From positions 1-64,000 of the forward strand of contig NZ_WGNY01000010.1 of assembly GCF_016124325.1 (NCBI RefSeq): a stretch of 64,000 nucleotides of DNA. The letters are read 5' to 3'. A program made the translations under genes and the position numbers. This document shows, in pieces, positions 26,564-35,982 of the stretch (positions within the stretch are counted from its first letter, which is position 1; the number at the start of each line of letters is the position of its first letter). Origin of the DNA: Phenylobacterium sp. (GTDB lineage: Bacteria > Pseudomonadota > Alphaproteobacteria > Caulobacterales > Caulobacteraceae). The notes under the pieces were generated by a model. That model saw only the letters and a program-made list of their open reading frames with translations. It made no database searches and was not told the origin of the DNA.

Positions 26564-27910
26564 TCAACCGGTCTGGCTCGCCATCCACCGCTCCAGCCAG
26601 TGGATGTTGTACTCGCCCTTCAGGATGTCGGGCTCGGCCAGCAGCTCCTGGAAGAGCGGGATGTTGGTCTCGATGCCGCCCACCACGATCTCGCCCAGGC
26701 AGCGGTTGAGGCGCGCGATGCACTCGGCCCGGTCGCGGCCATGGACGATCAGCTTGCCCACGAGGCTGTCGTAGAAGGGCGGGATCGAATAGCCGGCGTA
26801 GAGGGCGCTATCCATGCGCACGCCCAGGCCGCCCGGCGCGTGGTAGTCGCTGACCAGGCCGGGCGAGGGCGTGAAGGTCTTCGGGTTCTCGGCGTTCACC
26901 CGGCACTCGATGGCGTGGCCCTCGAAGACGATGTCGTCCTGGCTGAACGACAGGGGCAGGCCGGCGGCGATGCGGATCTGCTCGCGCACGAGGTCGATGC
27001 CCGTGATGGCCTCGGTGACCGGATGCTCCACCTGCAGGCGGGTGTTCATCTCGATGAAGAAGAACTCGCCGTTCTCGTACAGGAACTCGATGGTGCCGAC
27101 GCCGAGGTAGCCGATGGCCTTCACCGCGTCGACGACCACCTTGCCGATCCTGGCGCGGGCCGCTGCGTCGATGGCCGGGGAGGGGGCCTCCTCCAGCACC
27201 TTCTGGTGGCGGCGTTGCAGGGAGCAGTCGCGTTCGCCCAGGTGGCAGACGTTGCCGAAGCTGTCGGCGATGACCTGCAGCTCGATGTGGCGCGGGGTCT
27301 GGAGGTAGCGCTCCATGTAGACCGCGTCGTCGCCGAACGCGGCCTTGGCCTCGGCGCGGGCGGTCTGGACGGCCTCGACGAGGTCGGCTTCGGTCTTAGC
27401 GACCTTCATGCCGCGCCCGCCGCCGCCGGCCGCCGCCTTGATCAGGACGGGGAAGCCGATCTCCTTGGCCGCGGCGATCGCCTCCTCCTCGGTGGTGACC
27501 GCGCCGTCCGAGCCGGGCACCACCGGAATGCCGGCGGCCTTCACCGCCTGCTTGGCGGTGATCTTGTCGCCCATCATGCGGATGTGCTCGGGCTTGGGCC
27601 CGATGAAGGTGAAGCCGTGGGCCTCGACGATCTCGGCGAAGCGGGCGTTCTCGGACAGGAAGCCGTAGCCGGGGTGCACCGCCTGGGCGCCCGTGATCTC
27701 GCAGGCGGCGATGATGGCGGGCACGTGCAAATAGCTCTTCGCCGCCGGGGGTGGGCCGATGCAGACGCTCTCGTCGGCCAGCCGCACCCACATGGCGCTG
27801 GAGTCGGCCTCGGAGTGCACGGCGACGGTCGAGATGCCCATTTCCTTGCACGCCCGGTGGACGCGCAACGCGATCTCGCCCCGGTTGGCGATCAGGATTT
27901 TCTCGAACAT
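26564..27910 (-). CDS. accC: Acetyl-CoA carboxylase, biotin carboxylase subunit
   Basis: This is a 448-residue biotin carboxylase that carboxylates the biotin on AccB using ATP and bicarbonate, the first step of fatty-acid synthesis. The whole family pattern is present: [36 protein letters not shown], the ATP-grasp glycine loop [49 protein letters not shown], and [12 protein letters not shown]. Length is standard. ATG 27910 follows the accB stop by four bases, so accB and accC are translated as an operon on the minus strand, with aroQ upstream. The carboxyltransferase genes accA/accD are not in the window. Confidence 0.97.
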   Translation of the reverse strand: MFEKILIANRGEIALRVHRACKEMGISTVAVHSEADSSAMWVRLADESVCIGPPPAAKSYLHVPAIIAACEITGAQAVHPGYGFLSENARFAEIVEAHGFTFIGPKPEHIRMMGDKITAKQAVKAAGIPVVPGSDGAVTTEEEAIAAAKEIGFPVLIKAAAGGGGRGMKVAKTEADLVEAVQTARAEAKAAFGDDAVYMERYLQTPRHIELQVIADSFGNVCHLGERDCSLQRRHQKVLEEAPSPAIDAAARARIGKVVVDAVKAIGYLGVGTIEFLYENGEFFFIEMNTRLQVEHPVTEAITGIDLVREQIRIAAGLPLSFSQDDIVFEGHAIECRVNAENPKTFTPSPGLVSDYHAPGGLGVRMDSALYAGYSIPPFYDSLVGKLIVHGRDRAECIARLNRCLGEIVVGGIETNIPLFQELLAEPDILKGEYNIHWLERWMASQTG

Positions 27911-27914
27911 GAGC

Positions 27915-28403
27915 CTACTCGATGATGGCGAGCGGCTCGCCGAACTCCACGGGCTGACCGTCCTCGACGAGGATCTCGAGGATCTTGCCGGCGCGCGGGG
28001 CGGGGATCGGGTTCATCGTCTTCATCGCCTCGACGATGAACAGCGTCTGGCCCGCCTGGACCGTGTCGCCCACCTTCGCGAAGGCCGGCGCGCCTGGGTT
28101 CGGCTGCAGATAGATCGTGCCCACCATCGGCGAGGTGACGGAATCGCCCCGGGCCGGGGCCGGCGCGGCTTCTGCCGCAGGCGCCGCAGCGGGCGCCGGC
28201 GCGGCGGCGGCCACGGGTGCGGCCGCCAGGGCGGGCGCCGCCATCTGCACGGGCGCGGCGACCAGCGTCTTGGCCACGCGGATCTTCAGGTCCCCGCGCT
28301 CGACCTCGATCTCGGACAGGCCCGTCTCGGTGAGGATGTCGGCCAGTTTGCGCACCAGGCGTGAGTCGATGGGATCGGCAGGCGCCTTCGGAGTGCTCGG
28401 CAT
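27915..28403 (-). CDS. accB: Acetyl-CoA carboxylase, biotin carboxyl carrier protein
   Basis: This is a 162-residue BCCP. The N-terminal part ([20 protein letters not shown]) is followed by an Ala/Pro-rich flexible linker (about residues 55-85) and the C-terminal biotinyl domain ([20 protein letters not shown]) with the biotin-accepting Lys in EAMKTMNPI. Residues [17 protein letters not shown] close the domain. I chose ATG 28403, giving the typical MPSTPK... start; the open frame to 28469 runs into aroQ. It lies 25 bases after aroQ and four before accC, so aroQ-accB-accC form one transcription unit, an order common in alphaproteobacteria. Confidence 0.96.
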   Translation of the reverse strand: MPSTPKAPADPIDSRLVRKLADILTETGLSEIEVERGDLKIRVAKTLVAAPVQMAAPALAAAPVAAAAPAPAAAPAAEAAPAPARGDSVTSPMVGTIYLQPNPGAPAFAKVGDTVQAGQTLFIVEAMKTMNPIPAPRAGKILEILVEDGQPVEFGEPLAIIE

Positions 28404-28428
28404 GTAATTGTGCCCTTGTGGTTCAAAT

Positions 28429-28866
28429 CTAGCGGGCGAGGCCCGCGGCGGCCTCGACGGCCAGTTCATAGCTCTTCGCGCCGAAACCCGACACGACGCC
28501 CGTCGCCGCCAGCGAGACGTAGGTCTTGCGACGGAACGATTCCCGGGCGGCCGGGTTCGACAGGTGGCACTCGATCACGGGGATCGCCAGCATCTTCAAG
28601 GCGTCGAGGATGGCGACGGAGGTGTGGCCGTAGCCGGCCGGGTTCAACACCACGGCGGCGGCCTTCTCGCGCGCTTCCTGGATCCAGTCGACCAGCTCGC
28701 CCTCGTGGTTCGACTGGCGGAACACGATTTCGAACCCGAACGATTTCGCGCGCGCCTCGCAGAGACCGCGCACGTCGTCCAGGGTCTGATGTCCGTAAAT
28801 CTCGGGCTCGCGGGTCCCCAGGAGGTTGAGGTTGGGTCCGCTCAGCACATAGATCGGTTTCGGCAT
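28429..28866 (-). CDS. aroQ: Type II 3-dehydroquinate dehydratase
   Basis: This 145-residue dodecameric dehydratase converts 3-dehydroquinate to 3-dehydroshikimate in aromatic amino-acid synthesis. The family motifs are clear: [19 protein letters not shown] with the catalytic Tyr and the mobile-loop Arg, [34 protein letters not shown], the active-site His in [10 protein letters not shown], and [20 protein letters not shown]. Length is standard. It is the first gene of the aroQ-accB-accC unit. The gene is divergent from thiS-thiG with a 77-base spacer. Confidence 0.97.
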   Translation of the reverse strand: MPKPIYVLSGPNLNLLGTREPEIYGHQTLDDVRGLCEARAKSFGFEIVFRQSNHEGELVDWIQEAREKAAAVVLNPAGYGHTSVAILDALKMLAIPVIECHLSNPAARESFRRKTYVSLAATGVVSGFGAKSYELAVEAAAGLAR

Positions 28867-28943
28867 TCGGCTCCGCCGCTCGATTCCGCGCCCTTGTAAC
28901 GATCCACGGCGGAGGCCACAAGCAAACCGACCCGGAGCGTCAC

Positions 28944-29144
28944 GTGCAGTTGACCATCAATGGAGAGACCCGCGCCTTCGAAGGGGTCGCCCACGTGGCG
29001 GCGCTGGTGGCCGCGCTCGGCCTCGACGGGCGCAAGGTGGCGGTGGAACGCAACCTGGAGATCGTGCCGCGTTCGGCCTATCTGAAGACCCCGATCGCCG
29101 ACGGCGACCGGATCGAGATCGTGCAGTTCGTGGGAGGCGGCTGA
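28944..29144 (+). CDS. thiS: Sulfur carrier protein ThiS
   Basis: This is a 66-residue ubiquitin-fold sulfur carrier for thiamine thiazole synthesis. It begins [20 protein letters not shown] and ends with the required C-terminal Gly-Gly (EIVQFVGGG), which is thiocarboxylated. Length is standard. The start is GTG 28944, with GGAG six bases upstream (cccggagcgtcac). Its TGA overlaps the thiG ATG (TGATG), giving translational coupling. I see no TPP riboswitch in the short 77-base leader to aroQ, and thiO and thiE are not adjacent. Confidence 0.94.
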   Translation: MQLTINGETRAFEGVAHVAALVAALGLDGRKVAVERNLEIVPRSAYLKTPIADGDRIEIVQFVGGG

Positions 29145-29932
29145 TGGATGGCTCGCAGCAGACCGATGACACCTGGAGCGTCGCGGGCCGCACCTTCCGC
29201 TCGCGCCTGATCGTGGGCACCGGCAAGTACAAGGATTACGCCCAGAACGCCGCCGCCGCCGAGGCCGCCGGCGCCGAGATCGTCACCGTGGCGCTGCGGC
29301 GGGTGAACCTCAGCGATCGCAGCCAGCCCATGCTGGTCGACCACGTGAAGCCCGACCGCTTCACCTTCCTCCCGAATACGGCGGGTTGCTTCACCGGCGA
29401 GGACGCCGTGCGCACCCTACGCCTGGCCCGCGAGGCCGGCGGCTGGGACCTCGTGAAGCTGGAGGTGCTGTCGCAGACCGCCCACCTGCTCCCCGACATG
29501 GAAGAGACCCTGCGGGCGCTGAAGCTGCTGATCGCCGACGGCTTTCACGTGATGGTCTACTGCTCGGACGACCCGGTCTATGCGAAGAAGCTGGAGGACG
29601 CGGGCGCGGCGGCGATCATGCCGGCGGCGGCGCCGATCGGTTCGGGGCGGGGCATCCAGAACTTCCTCAACCTCGGACTGATCATCGAGCAGACCAAGGT
29701 TCCCGTACTGGTCGACGCGGGCGTGGGCACGGCCTCGGATGCGGTGGTGGCCATGGAACTGGGCTGCGACGCCGTGATGACGAACACCGCCATCGCGGAG
29801 GCCCGCGACCCGATCCGCATGGCGCGGGCCATGAAGCACGCCGTGATCGCCGGCCGCGAGGCCTATCTGGCCGGCCGCATGGCCAAGCGGATGTACGCCG
29901 ACCCGAGCTCGCCGCTCAGCGGCCTGATCTGA
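29144..29932 (+). CDS. thiG: Thiazole synthase ThiG
   Basis: This 262-residue TIM-barrel enzyme makes the thiazole phosphate of thiamine from deoxyxylulose phosphate, ThiS thiocarboxylate and dehydroglycine. Recognisable segments are [30 protein letters not shown] (Schiff-base Lys region is VKLEVL), [60 protein letters not shown] and [18 protein letters not shown]. Full length. ATG 29144 overlaps the thiS stop; a second ATG four bases later is out of frame. The product uses sulfur that ultimately comes from a cysteine desulfurase such as those at the right end of the window. Confidence 0.96.
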   Translation: MDGSQQTDDTWSVAGRTFRSRLIVGTGKYKDYAQNAAAAEAAGAEIVTVALRRVNLSDRSQPMLVDHVKPDRFTFLPNTAGCFTGEDAVRTLRLAREAGGWDLVKLEVLSQTAHLLPDMEETLRALKLLIADGFHVMVYCSDDPVYAKKLEDAGAAAIMPAAAPIGSGRGIQNFLNLGLIIEQTKVPVLVDAGVGTASDAVVAMELGCDAVMTNTAIAEARDPIRMARAMKHAVIAGREAYLAGRMAKRMYADPSSPLSGLI

Positions 29933-30037
29933 GCGTCTGAAACCCCCTGTAACGGGCCTGGAACCGTTCCGTACTCGCCCGCGCCGGCGGCGCGGCCCAC
30001 GACCGGACCCGACACTTGGGGAAAGGCGTCGGGTTCG

Positions 30038-32056
30038 ATGAAGCATGGAAGCGTGGCCGCGCTGGCGGCCGCCTGCGCAAGCCTGGCCGGACAGGCCGCG
30101 GCCGGGGAGGCGATGGCCACGGCCCCGCCGAAGGACGGCGTGCAGGAGGTGGTGGTCTTCGGGCGCGGCGAGTCCAAGATCGGCGTGGCGCACGCCGCCA
30201 GCGAGGGCACGATCGCCGGCTCCGACATGCTGGTGCGCCCGCTGCTCAAGACGGCCGAGCTGCTGGAGGCCGTGCCCGGGCTCATCGCGGCCCAGCACTC
30301 CGGGTCGGGCAAGGCCAACCAGTACTTTCTGCGCGGCTTCAACCTGGACCACGGCACGGACTTCACGACCTACGTCGACGACGTGCAGATGAACCTGCGC
30401 ACCCACGGCCACGGCCAGGGCTACCTAGACCTCAACGGGCTGATGCCCGAGGTCATCACCCGCGAGGATTTCCGCAAAGGTCCGTACCGCGCCGACGGCG
30501 GCGATTTCGCCCTGGCCGGGGCGTCCTACCTCACCACCGTGGACGCGTTCGACCGCAACTGGGCGGCGGGCGAGGCGGGATCGCACGGCTACCGGCGCGG
30601 CGCGGCCGGCGGCAGCGTGGCCGACGGCGCGGGCGGCCAGTTCACGGCCGCGGGCGAGGTGAAGGTCTACGACGGGCCGTGGCAGGAGCCCGAGCACCTG
30701 CGCCACTACGCGGCCTTCGTGAAGTACGAGCGCCCGACCGCCCTGGGCGAGCTGGAACTCTCCGCCCACGGCTATCACGGAACCTGGCGGCCCACCGAAC
30801 AGATCCCGGAGCGGATCATCGGCTCGCCCGTCTGCGCCGACGTGTTCTGCTCGCCCGACCCCACCGCCAGGGGCAAGACCGACCGGCTCGTGGTCAACGC
30901 GCGGCTGAGCGGGGAGGGCTGGAAGGCCAACGTCTACGGCCAGACCTACGCCTGGAACATGTATTCCAACCCCACCTACGCCAACCCGGACGGCTCCAGC
31001 GCCCAGATCCACCAGTTCGACCGCCGCTGGATCGTCGGGCTGAAGGCCGAGCGCACCTGGGCGGTCTCGCCCGCGCTCGACCTGCGCGTCGGGACGGAGG
31101 ACCGCTTCGACCGCATCGGCAAGGTGGGCGTCGCGCACACCGACGATCGCGCCTTCGTCGAATCCCTCGGCTTCTACCGCGTGGAGGAGGCCTCGGCGGC
31201 GGTGTTCGGCGAGGCGACCTGGCGGCCCGTGGAGGGCCTGCGACTGATCGGCGGCCTGCGCGGCGACTGGTATCACGCCACCGTCGCGGCCCGCGACGCG
31301 GAGGCCGCCGCGCTCGGCGCGGGCAAGGCGCACGACGCGGTGCTGTCGCCCAAGATCGACGCCGCCTACGCCGTGAACGACCACATCGAGCTCTATGCCG
31401 ACTGGGGCCGCGGCTTCCACTCCAACGACGTCCGCGGCCACTTCGCCGCCACGCCGGTCCCGATCCTGGTGAAGGGGACGGGCAAGGAGCTGGGCGCGCG
31501 CTTCCAGGCCGGCCGCTTCACGCTCACCACCACCTACTGGTGGCTGAACGTCGGCAGCGAGCTGCGCTTCGTGGGCGACTCCAACGCCGTCGAGCCGACG
31601 GGGGCCAGCCGCCGCCACGGCTACGAGCTGGTGGCCTTCTTGCGGCCCCTGCCGTGGCTGGCCATCGACGGCAACTACACCGCCAGCCACGCCCGCTACG
31701 ACAACGGCGACCACATCCCCAACGCCTTCGAGAACTCGGCCGCCTTGGGCGTCTCGGCGGTGTCCGACGAATGGGAGGCCAGCGTGCGGCTGCGCCACCT
31801 GGGCCCGTCGCCGCTGGTCGAGGACAATTCGGTGCGCGACAAGGGCAGCACCGTGGTCAATCTCCGGGCCGCAAGAAAGTTCGATAATTTCGAACTCTAC
31901 GGCGATCTTCTCAACGTCTTCGACAGGCGCGACAAGGACATCGCCTACATCTACGAGTCCTACATCCCGGCCTTCGACGCCGCGCCGGTCGAAGGCCGCC
32001 TCAGCCGCGTGGTCGAACCCCGCACCCTGCGCGTTGGGATGACGTATCGGTTCTGA
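30038..32056 (+). CDS. TonB-dependent outer-membrane receptor
   Basis: This 672-residue outer-membrane receptor has a signal peptide (about 1-22). The plug domain follows (GVQEVVVFGRGESKIG as TonB-box region, LLEAVPGLIAAQHSGSG, YFLRGFNLDHGTDFTTYVDD), then a 22-strand barrel ending in LRVGMTYRF with a terminal Phe. The plug contains LRTHGHGQGYLDLNGLMPE near residue 120, a His/Gly-rich stretch that recurs in a subset of these receptors and could point to a metal or metal-complex ligand; that is an inference. Cys pair PVCADVFCSPD lies in an extracellular loop. No transport partner genes are adjacent, and I see no clear Fur box in the 105-bp upstream spacer. Confidence 0.9.
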   Translation: MKHGSVAALAAACASLAGQAAAGEAMATAPPKDGVQEVVVFGRGESKIGVAHAASEGTIAGSDMLVRPLLKTAELLEAVPGLIAAQHSGSGKANQYFLRGFNLDHGTDFTTYVDDVQMNLRTHGHGQGYLDLNGLMPEVITREDFRKGPYRADGGDFALAGASYLTTVDAFDRNWAAGEAGSHGYRRGAAGGSVADGAGGQFTAAGEVKVYDGPWQEPEHLRHYAAFVKYERPTALGELELSAHGYHGTWRPTEQIPERIIGSPVCADVFCSPDPTARGKTDRLVVNARLSGEGWKANVYGQTYAWNMYSNPTYANPDGSSAQIHQFDRRWIVGLKAERTWAVSPALDLRVGTEDRFDRIGKVGVAHTDDRAFVESLGFYRVEEASAAVFGEATWRPVEGLRLIGGLRGDWYHATVAARDAEAAALGAGKAHDAVLSPKIDAAYAVNDHIELYADWGRGFHSNDVRGHFAATPVPILVKGTGKELGARFQAGRFTLTTTYWWLNVGSELRFVGDSNAVEPTGASRRHGYELVAFLRPLPWLAIDGNYTASHARYDNGDHIPNAFENSAALGVSAVSDEWEASVRLRHLGPSPLVEDNSVRDKGSTVVNLRAARKFDNFELYGDLLNVFDRRDKDIAYIYESYIPAFDAAPVEGRLSRVVEPRTLRVGMTYRF

Positions 32057-32062
32057 CGCCTC

Positions 32063-32173
32063 CGTCATCCCGGCCGGAGGCCCGCGTCAGCGGGCCGTAG
32101 AGCCGGGATCCAGCCGCTCCGACGTCAGGGCTGCTGGATCCCGGGTCTTCGCTGCGCTGCGCCCGGGATGACG
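32063..32173. repeat. Intergenic inverted-pair repeat (CGTCATCCCGG type)
   Basis: The spacer between two convergent genes is filled by a palindromic element. CGTCATCCCGG (32063-32073) is inverted as CCGGGATGACG (32163-32173). CCGGGATCCAGC (32103-32114) is inverted as GCTGGATCCCGG (32133-32144). A local hairpin GGCCCGC-GTCA-GCGGGCC covers 32079-32096. The same type of element is at 47549-47650. Such repeats are common between genes in alphaproteobacteria; here it may also act as a bidirectional terminator. Confidence 0.8.
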
Positions 32174-32177
32174 CCGG

Positions 32178-33581
32178 CTACAGCGCCATGCTCAGCACCT
32201 GGACCTGGGTGAACTCCTTCAGGCCCTCTTCGCCCAGTTCCGTGCCCACGCCCGACAGCTTGGCGCCGCCAAAGGGCAGGTGGGGCTGCAGGTCGGCGTG
32301 CTTGTTGATCCACACCGTGCCGCTTTCCATCTCGCCAGCCAGGTCCCACGCCTTGTCGGTGTCCTTTGTCCAGATCGAGCCGCCCAGGCCGTAGATCGAG
32401 GCGTTGGCGCGGGCCACGGCGTCGCCGGCGTCGGAGAACTTGATCACCGGCAGCACTGGGCCGAACTGCTCCTCGTCCACCAGCTTCGAGCCGTCGGTGA
32501 TGTCGCGCACGATGGTGGGCTGGATGAAGTAGCCCTTGTCGCCCTTACGCGCGCCGCCGGCGATGATCTTGCCGTCCTTGCGGCCGGCCTCGATGTAGCC
32601 CAGCACTTTCTCGAACTGGGCCTTGTTCTGGATCGGCCCGAACTGGGTGCCCTGTTCCAGCCCGTCGCCCACCACCGCCGCGTCGGCCAGCTTGGCCAGT
32701 TCGTCGCACATGGCGTCGTAGATGCTCTCGTGGACGTAGATCCGCTTGGCGGCGATGCACACCTGGCCCGAGTTCTGGAAGGCGGCGTTGAAGATCTTGG
32801 GCGCGGTCTCCTTCGGGTCCACGTCGGGCATGACGATAGCCGCGTCGTTGCCGCCCAGCTCCAGGGTGACGCGCTTCAGCGCATCGGCCGCGCCGGCCAT
32901 CACCCGCTTTCCGGTCTCGGTCGAGCCCGTGTAGCTGATCTTGCGGATGCCCGGATGCTTGGTCATCTCGGCGCCCAGCTCGTTCTCGTCGGCGATCACG
33001 TTCAGCACGCCGGCGGGAACCAGGTCCTTCACGATCTCGGCGAACTTCAGGGTCGACAGCGGCGTCGTGCCCGCGGGCTTCAGCACCATGGTGTTGCCGG
33101 CCAGCAGCGCGGCCGGGACCTTGAAGGCCATCAGGATCAGCGGGAAGTTCCAGGGCACGATCGCGCCCACGACGCCGATCGGCTTGCGGCGGATCTCGAC
33201 GCGGCCCTTCTCGTCGTTCTGAACCTCCTTGGCCGGCAGATCGAGGCTGGCGAAGTAGCGGAAGAAGGCCGCGGCGCCGAACACCTCGCCCATGGCCGCC
33301 TGCAGCGGCTTGCCCTGTTCCTGGGTGAGCAGGCGGGCCAGGTCCTGCAGATTGGCCTGGATGGCGTCGGCCATGGCCACGAGCACCTTCTTGCGCTCGT
33401 CGATCGGGGTCTTGCTCCACGCCGGCAGGGCCGCCTGGGCCGCGGTCACGGCCTCGTCGAGCTGGGCCTTCGACGCGCGCGGGCAGTCGGCGACCGGCTC
33501 CTCGGTGGCGGGATTGAGGACCGGCGAGGCCGACGCGCCGGCCACCAGGCGGCCGCCGATCAGGAGCTTGTAGTCGGACAT
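32178..33581 (-). CDS. NAD(P)-dependent aldehyde dehydrogenase
   Basis: This 467-residue aldehyde dehydrogenase oxidises an aldehyde to an acid. Clear family motifs are VGAIVPWNFPLILMAFKVPA, NTMVLKPAGTTPLSTL, the coenzyme loop SYTGSTETGKRVM, the general base Glu in VTLELGGNDAAIV, the nucleophile Cys in FQNSGQVCIAAKRIY, and EEQFGPVLPVIKF. It is slightly short (usual 470-500). The end KLSGVGTELGEEGLKEFTQV resembles the AldA/PutA-like group of broad-specificity enzymes. GGAGG lies just upstream of ATG 33581. The TonB receptor is convergent. The substrate is not predictable from context. Confidence 0.93.
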   Translation of the reverse strand: MSDYKLLIGGRLVAGASASPVLNPATEEPVADCPRASKAQLDEAVTAAQAALPAWSKTPIDERKKVLVAMADAIQANLQDLARLLTQEQGKPLQAAMGEVFGAAAFFRYFASLDLPAKEVQNDEKGRVEIRRKPIGVVGAIVPWNFPLILMAFKVPAALLAGNTMVLKPAGTTPLSTLKFAEIVKDLVPAGVLNVIADENELGAEMTKHPGIRKISYTGSTETGKRVMAGAADALKRVTLELGGNDAAIVMPDVDPKETAPKIFNAAFQNSGQVCIAAKRIYVHESIYDAMCDELAKLADAAVVGDGLEQGTQFGPIQNKAQFEKVLGYIEAGRKDGKIIAGGARKGDKGYFIQPTIVRDITDGSKLVDEEQFGPVLPVIKFSDAGDAVARANASIYGLGGSIWTKDTDKAWDLAGEMESGTVWINKHADLQPHLPFGGAKLSGVGTELGEEGLKEFTQVQVLSMAL

Positions 33582-33654
33582 GGGAAACCTCCGCTGCGTT
33601 GCCGGCGACTGAGCGCCCGTTACGCAGGGGCGGTCAAGCGGCTGGGAACGGGCG

Positions 33655-35133
33655 TCAGGCCGGGATCAGGTCCGCCGTGGGAGAGACGCCCACCGCCTCC
33701 AGCATTTCCGTGCGTTCGGGCCCGGCGCTGGGCGGATAGAGGGCCGCGTTGCGCGCCTTGCCGCGCGCCCACACGCGCACGATCTTCATCAGGTTCGCCG
33801 GCCGCCGCAGCCACAGGCGCGGATCCTCCAGCATATGGAAGCCGCGCATGAAGGCGCGAAGCAGCTCGACGTCCTCGCGCATGGCGATGCCGAGGCCGTC
33901 CTCGAGGAAGCTCTTGGCGATCCGGGCGCGGAGGCTGGGCGGCCGGGGCGGCGACAGCGCTGCGCGGGCGCGCCGGATCGCCGACTGGTCGGCCTTGCGC
34001 ATCACGTCGTAGTAGGGCCGAAGCTCGCGCGCGACGCCCGCGCTGTAGGCCAGCAGGCGCTGACCCGGATCGGCATGTGCCGCCAGGGCGTCACGCAGCA
34101 CGTGGGCGCTGACGGCGGCGAACGAACAGCCGCGTCCGTAGAGAGGGTTGGTGCGCACCACGCTGTCGCCCACCGGGAAGAAGCCCAGCACGGCGGGCTT
34201 GCCGTCCGGCGCGAAGTCGCGCCAGCGGCTTTCGAGCTGGCCCATGCCGAACACGCGGCTGGCGGCCTCGGTGCGCTCGGGCTCGATCCAGGGCGCGACC
34301 CCCGGCAGTTCGCGGCAAACGGCGTCGAACACCTCGGGGTCCACCACCGCCTTGCGCATCTCCTCCTCGACTTCCGGCGTGCACAGGGTGATCGAAAAGC
34401 AGCCGTTGTCGGCGGGGAAGACGCCGAACTTCAGATAGCCCAGGTCCCCGGTCGTGCGGCCCTGTCCGCGCGGCGGCTCCTCCTGCCCGGGCCGCAGGCG
34501 GTAGTGGCGCGTGAAGTAGATCACCCCGCAGGGCTCGGAGCTTTCGGGGATCGAGGCGCCGGCGGCGGCGAGCTGCTCGGCCGATTGCGAGAGGCGGCCC
34601 GAGGCGTCCACCACGAGGTCGGCCGAAAGCTCGGTTCCGTCCTCCAGGCGGACTCCCGTCACCGTCGGCGGGGCGCCGGGGCGGATCGCGAGTTCCTTCA
34701 CGAAGGTTCCCGCCCGGATGGTCACGCCGGGCAGCCGCTCGGCATAGCGGCGCATCACCAGCTCCAGCGTCGTGCGCCGGCTGGTCAGGATGGCGAGGTC
34801 GCCGTCGATCGGCTTAGGGACGTAGGCCCGCCTGTGCTGTTCGGTCAGCGCGCCGTCGAAGCCCAGCTCGCGGCACCCCGCGGCCAGGAGGTCGTCCAGC
34901 AGGGCCGGGTGCTCGTCGCGGACCAGGGTGCGCAGGCGCGCGAGGAAGGCGTGGCTGTGGCGCAGGTGGCCGACCCCGCGGCGCCCCCAGTCCCGGAAGG
35001 CCGTGTCGGCGTCGCCCTCGGGCGGCGCCGGGTCGCGGTCGAGCAGAGTGATCTCGCGGTCGGGGCTCGACAACGCCATCGCCGACCAGAGCCCGGCCAT
35101 GCCCGCTCCGATCACCAGCACCCGCTCGACCAT
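33655..35133 (-). CDS. FAD-dependent oxidoreductase (halogenase/monooxygenase-like)
   Basis: This 492-residue flavoprotein has an N-terminal Rossmann FAD-binding motif (VLVIGAGMAGLWSAMALSSP, the GxGxxG finger) with the ribose-binding acid in LLDRDP. A central strand ADLVVDASGR matches the DG/GD-type loop of aromatic hydroxylases. GFFPVGDSVVRTNPLYGRGC near residue 320 contains the second FAD motif (GD) of p-hydroxybenzoate-hydroxylase-like and halogenase proteins. I do not see the WxWxIP motif of tryptophan halogenases, so a monooxygenase or dehydrogenase is more likely. The last 100 residues are helical and Arg-rich. It is monocistronic on the minus strand. Confidence 0.82.
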   Translation of the reverse strand: MVERVLVIGAGMAGLWSAMALSSPDREITLLDRDPAPPEGDADTAFRDWGRRGVGHLRHSHAFLARLRTLVRDEHPALLDDLLAAGCRELGFDGALTEQHRRAYVPKPIDGDLAILTSRRTTLELVMRRYAERLPGVTIRAGTFVKELAIRPGAPPTVTGVRLEDGTELSADLVVDASGRLSQSAEQLAAAGASIPESSEPCGVIYFTRHYRLRPGQEEPPRGQGRTTGDLGYLKFGVFPADNGCFSITLCTPEVEEEMRKAVVDPEVFDAVCRELPGVAPWIEPERTEAASRVFGMGQLESRWRDFAPDGKPAVLGFFPVGDSVVRTNPLYGRGCSFAAVSAHVLRDALAAHADPGQRLLAYSAGVARELRPYYDVMRKADQSAIRRARAALSPPRPPSLRARIAKSFLEDGLGIAMREDVELLRAFMRGFHMLEDPRLWLRRPANLMKIVRVWARGKARNAALYPPSAGPERTEMLEAVGVSPTADLIPA

Positions 35134-35212
35134 GGCCGCTCCTCTACGCCTCGTCGAAGAGAGCTTAGCGCACTCTTCGAGCGACCCTGCGTCAAGCCGG
35201 CGGTGGAGGTAT

Positions 35213-35950
35213 CTAGGTGGTCGAACCCGGCCGCTTCATGCCGGCCGCCTTGGTCCGCGCCAGGGCCGTGCGCACGGCGTTGATGTCGGCGCCGGGGATC
35301 AGGTAGTCGCCCACGACGAAGGCGGGCGTGCCCTCCAGCCCCAGGTCGCTCGCCAGCACGCGGATGTCCTGCAGCTGGGCGCCGATCTCGGGCTTGGCGG
35401 CGGCGGCGCGGACGGCGGCCGGGTCGAGGCCGGCTTCCTTGAGGTGCCGGTCCAGGGCGGCCTCGTCCAGCCCGCGGTCGGCCATCCAGGCCTTGTAGAG
35501 CGCCAGTCCCTTGGCCTTGCCCTGCGGGGTCAGCGCCATGCGCGCGGCCGTCTCGGAGACCTCGCCGAAGATCGGGAATTCCTTGAAGACGAAGCGGACG
35601 TCCGGGTTCTCCTGGACCAGCTTCACCACCTCGGGGGCGACCAGCTTGCAGTAGCCGCAGCGGTAGTCGAAGAACTCCACCACCGTGAACTCGCCCTTGG
35701 GATTGATCACCAGGTCGCGCGGATCGTTCTCGAGCTGCTGGCGCAGCCGCCCGATCGTGGGGGCGGCCGACTTGGCCTGCTCCAGCATCTGGTTCTGGCG
35801 CAGCTTGGTGACGGCCTCCTCGATCACTTCGGGGTGCTCGAGCAGATAGGCGCGGACCTTGGCGCCGAACGCGGCGTCTTCGGTCTTCTGGCAACCCGAA
35901 AGGGCGAACGCGGCCAGGAGGCCGGCGGCGAGGAGGGCAGGGGTCTTCAT
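35213..35950 (-). CDS. DsbA-family thiol oxidoreductase lipoprotein
   Basis: This 245-residue periplasmic disulfide protein is anchored as a lipoprotein: signal MKTPALLAAGLLAAFALSGC with lipobox Cys20. A helical N-terminal region (YLLEHPEVIEEAVTKLRQNQ) precedes the thioredoxin fold, as in Com1/ScsC-like DsbA proteins. The active site is CGYC (98-101) in VEFFDYRCGYCKLVAPEV, and the cis-Pro loop is GLEGTPAFVVGD. I chose ATG 35950 because it gives the lipoprotein signal; 35986 is in frame but would hide it. It follows the M48 peptidase gene by 32 bases on the same strand, so the two probably form an operon for envelope protein quality control. Confidence 0.9.
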   Translation of the reverse strand: MKTPALLAAGLLAAFALSGCQKTEDAAFGAKVRAYLLEHPEVIEEAVTKLRQNQMLEQAKSAAPTIGRLRQQLENDPRDLVINPKGEFTVVEFFDYRCGYCKLVAPEVVKLVQENPDVRFVFKEFPIFGEVSETAARMALTPQGKAKGLALYKAWMADRGLDEAALDRHLKEAGLDPAAVRAAAAKPEIGAQLQDIRVLASDLGLEGTPAFVVGDYLIPGADINAVRTALARTKAAGMKRPGSTT

Positions 35951-35982
35951 TGGCGTCCAGATAGGGGTGGCGGCCCGAGGGC

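Noticed and set aside
28867..28943. TPP riboswitch upstream of thiS-thiG
   Set aside because: The 77-bp spacer is too short and lacks the conserved thi-box sequence.
33655..35133. Tryptophan halogenase
   Set aside because: The WxWxIP motif of flavin halogenases is not visible; only the general FAD fold is supported.
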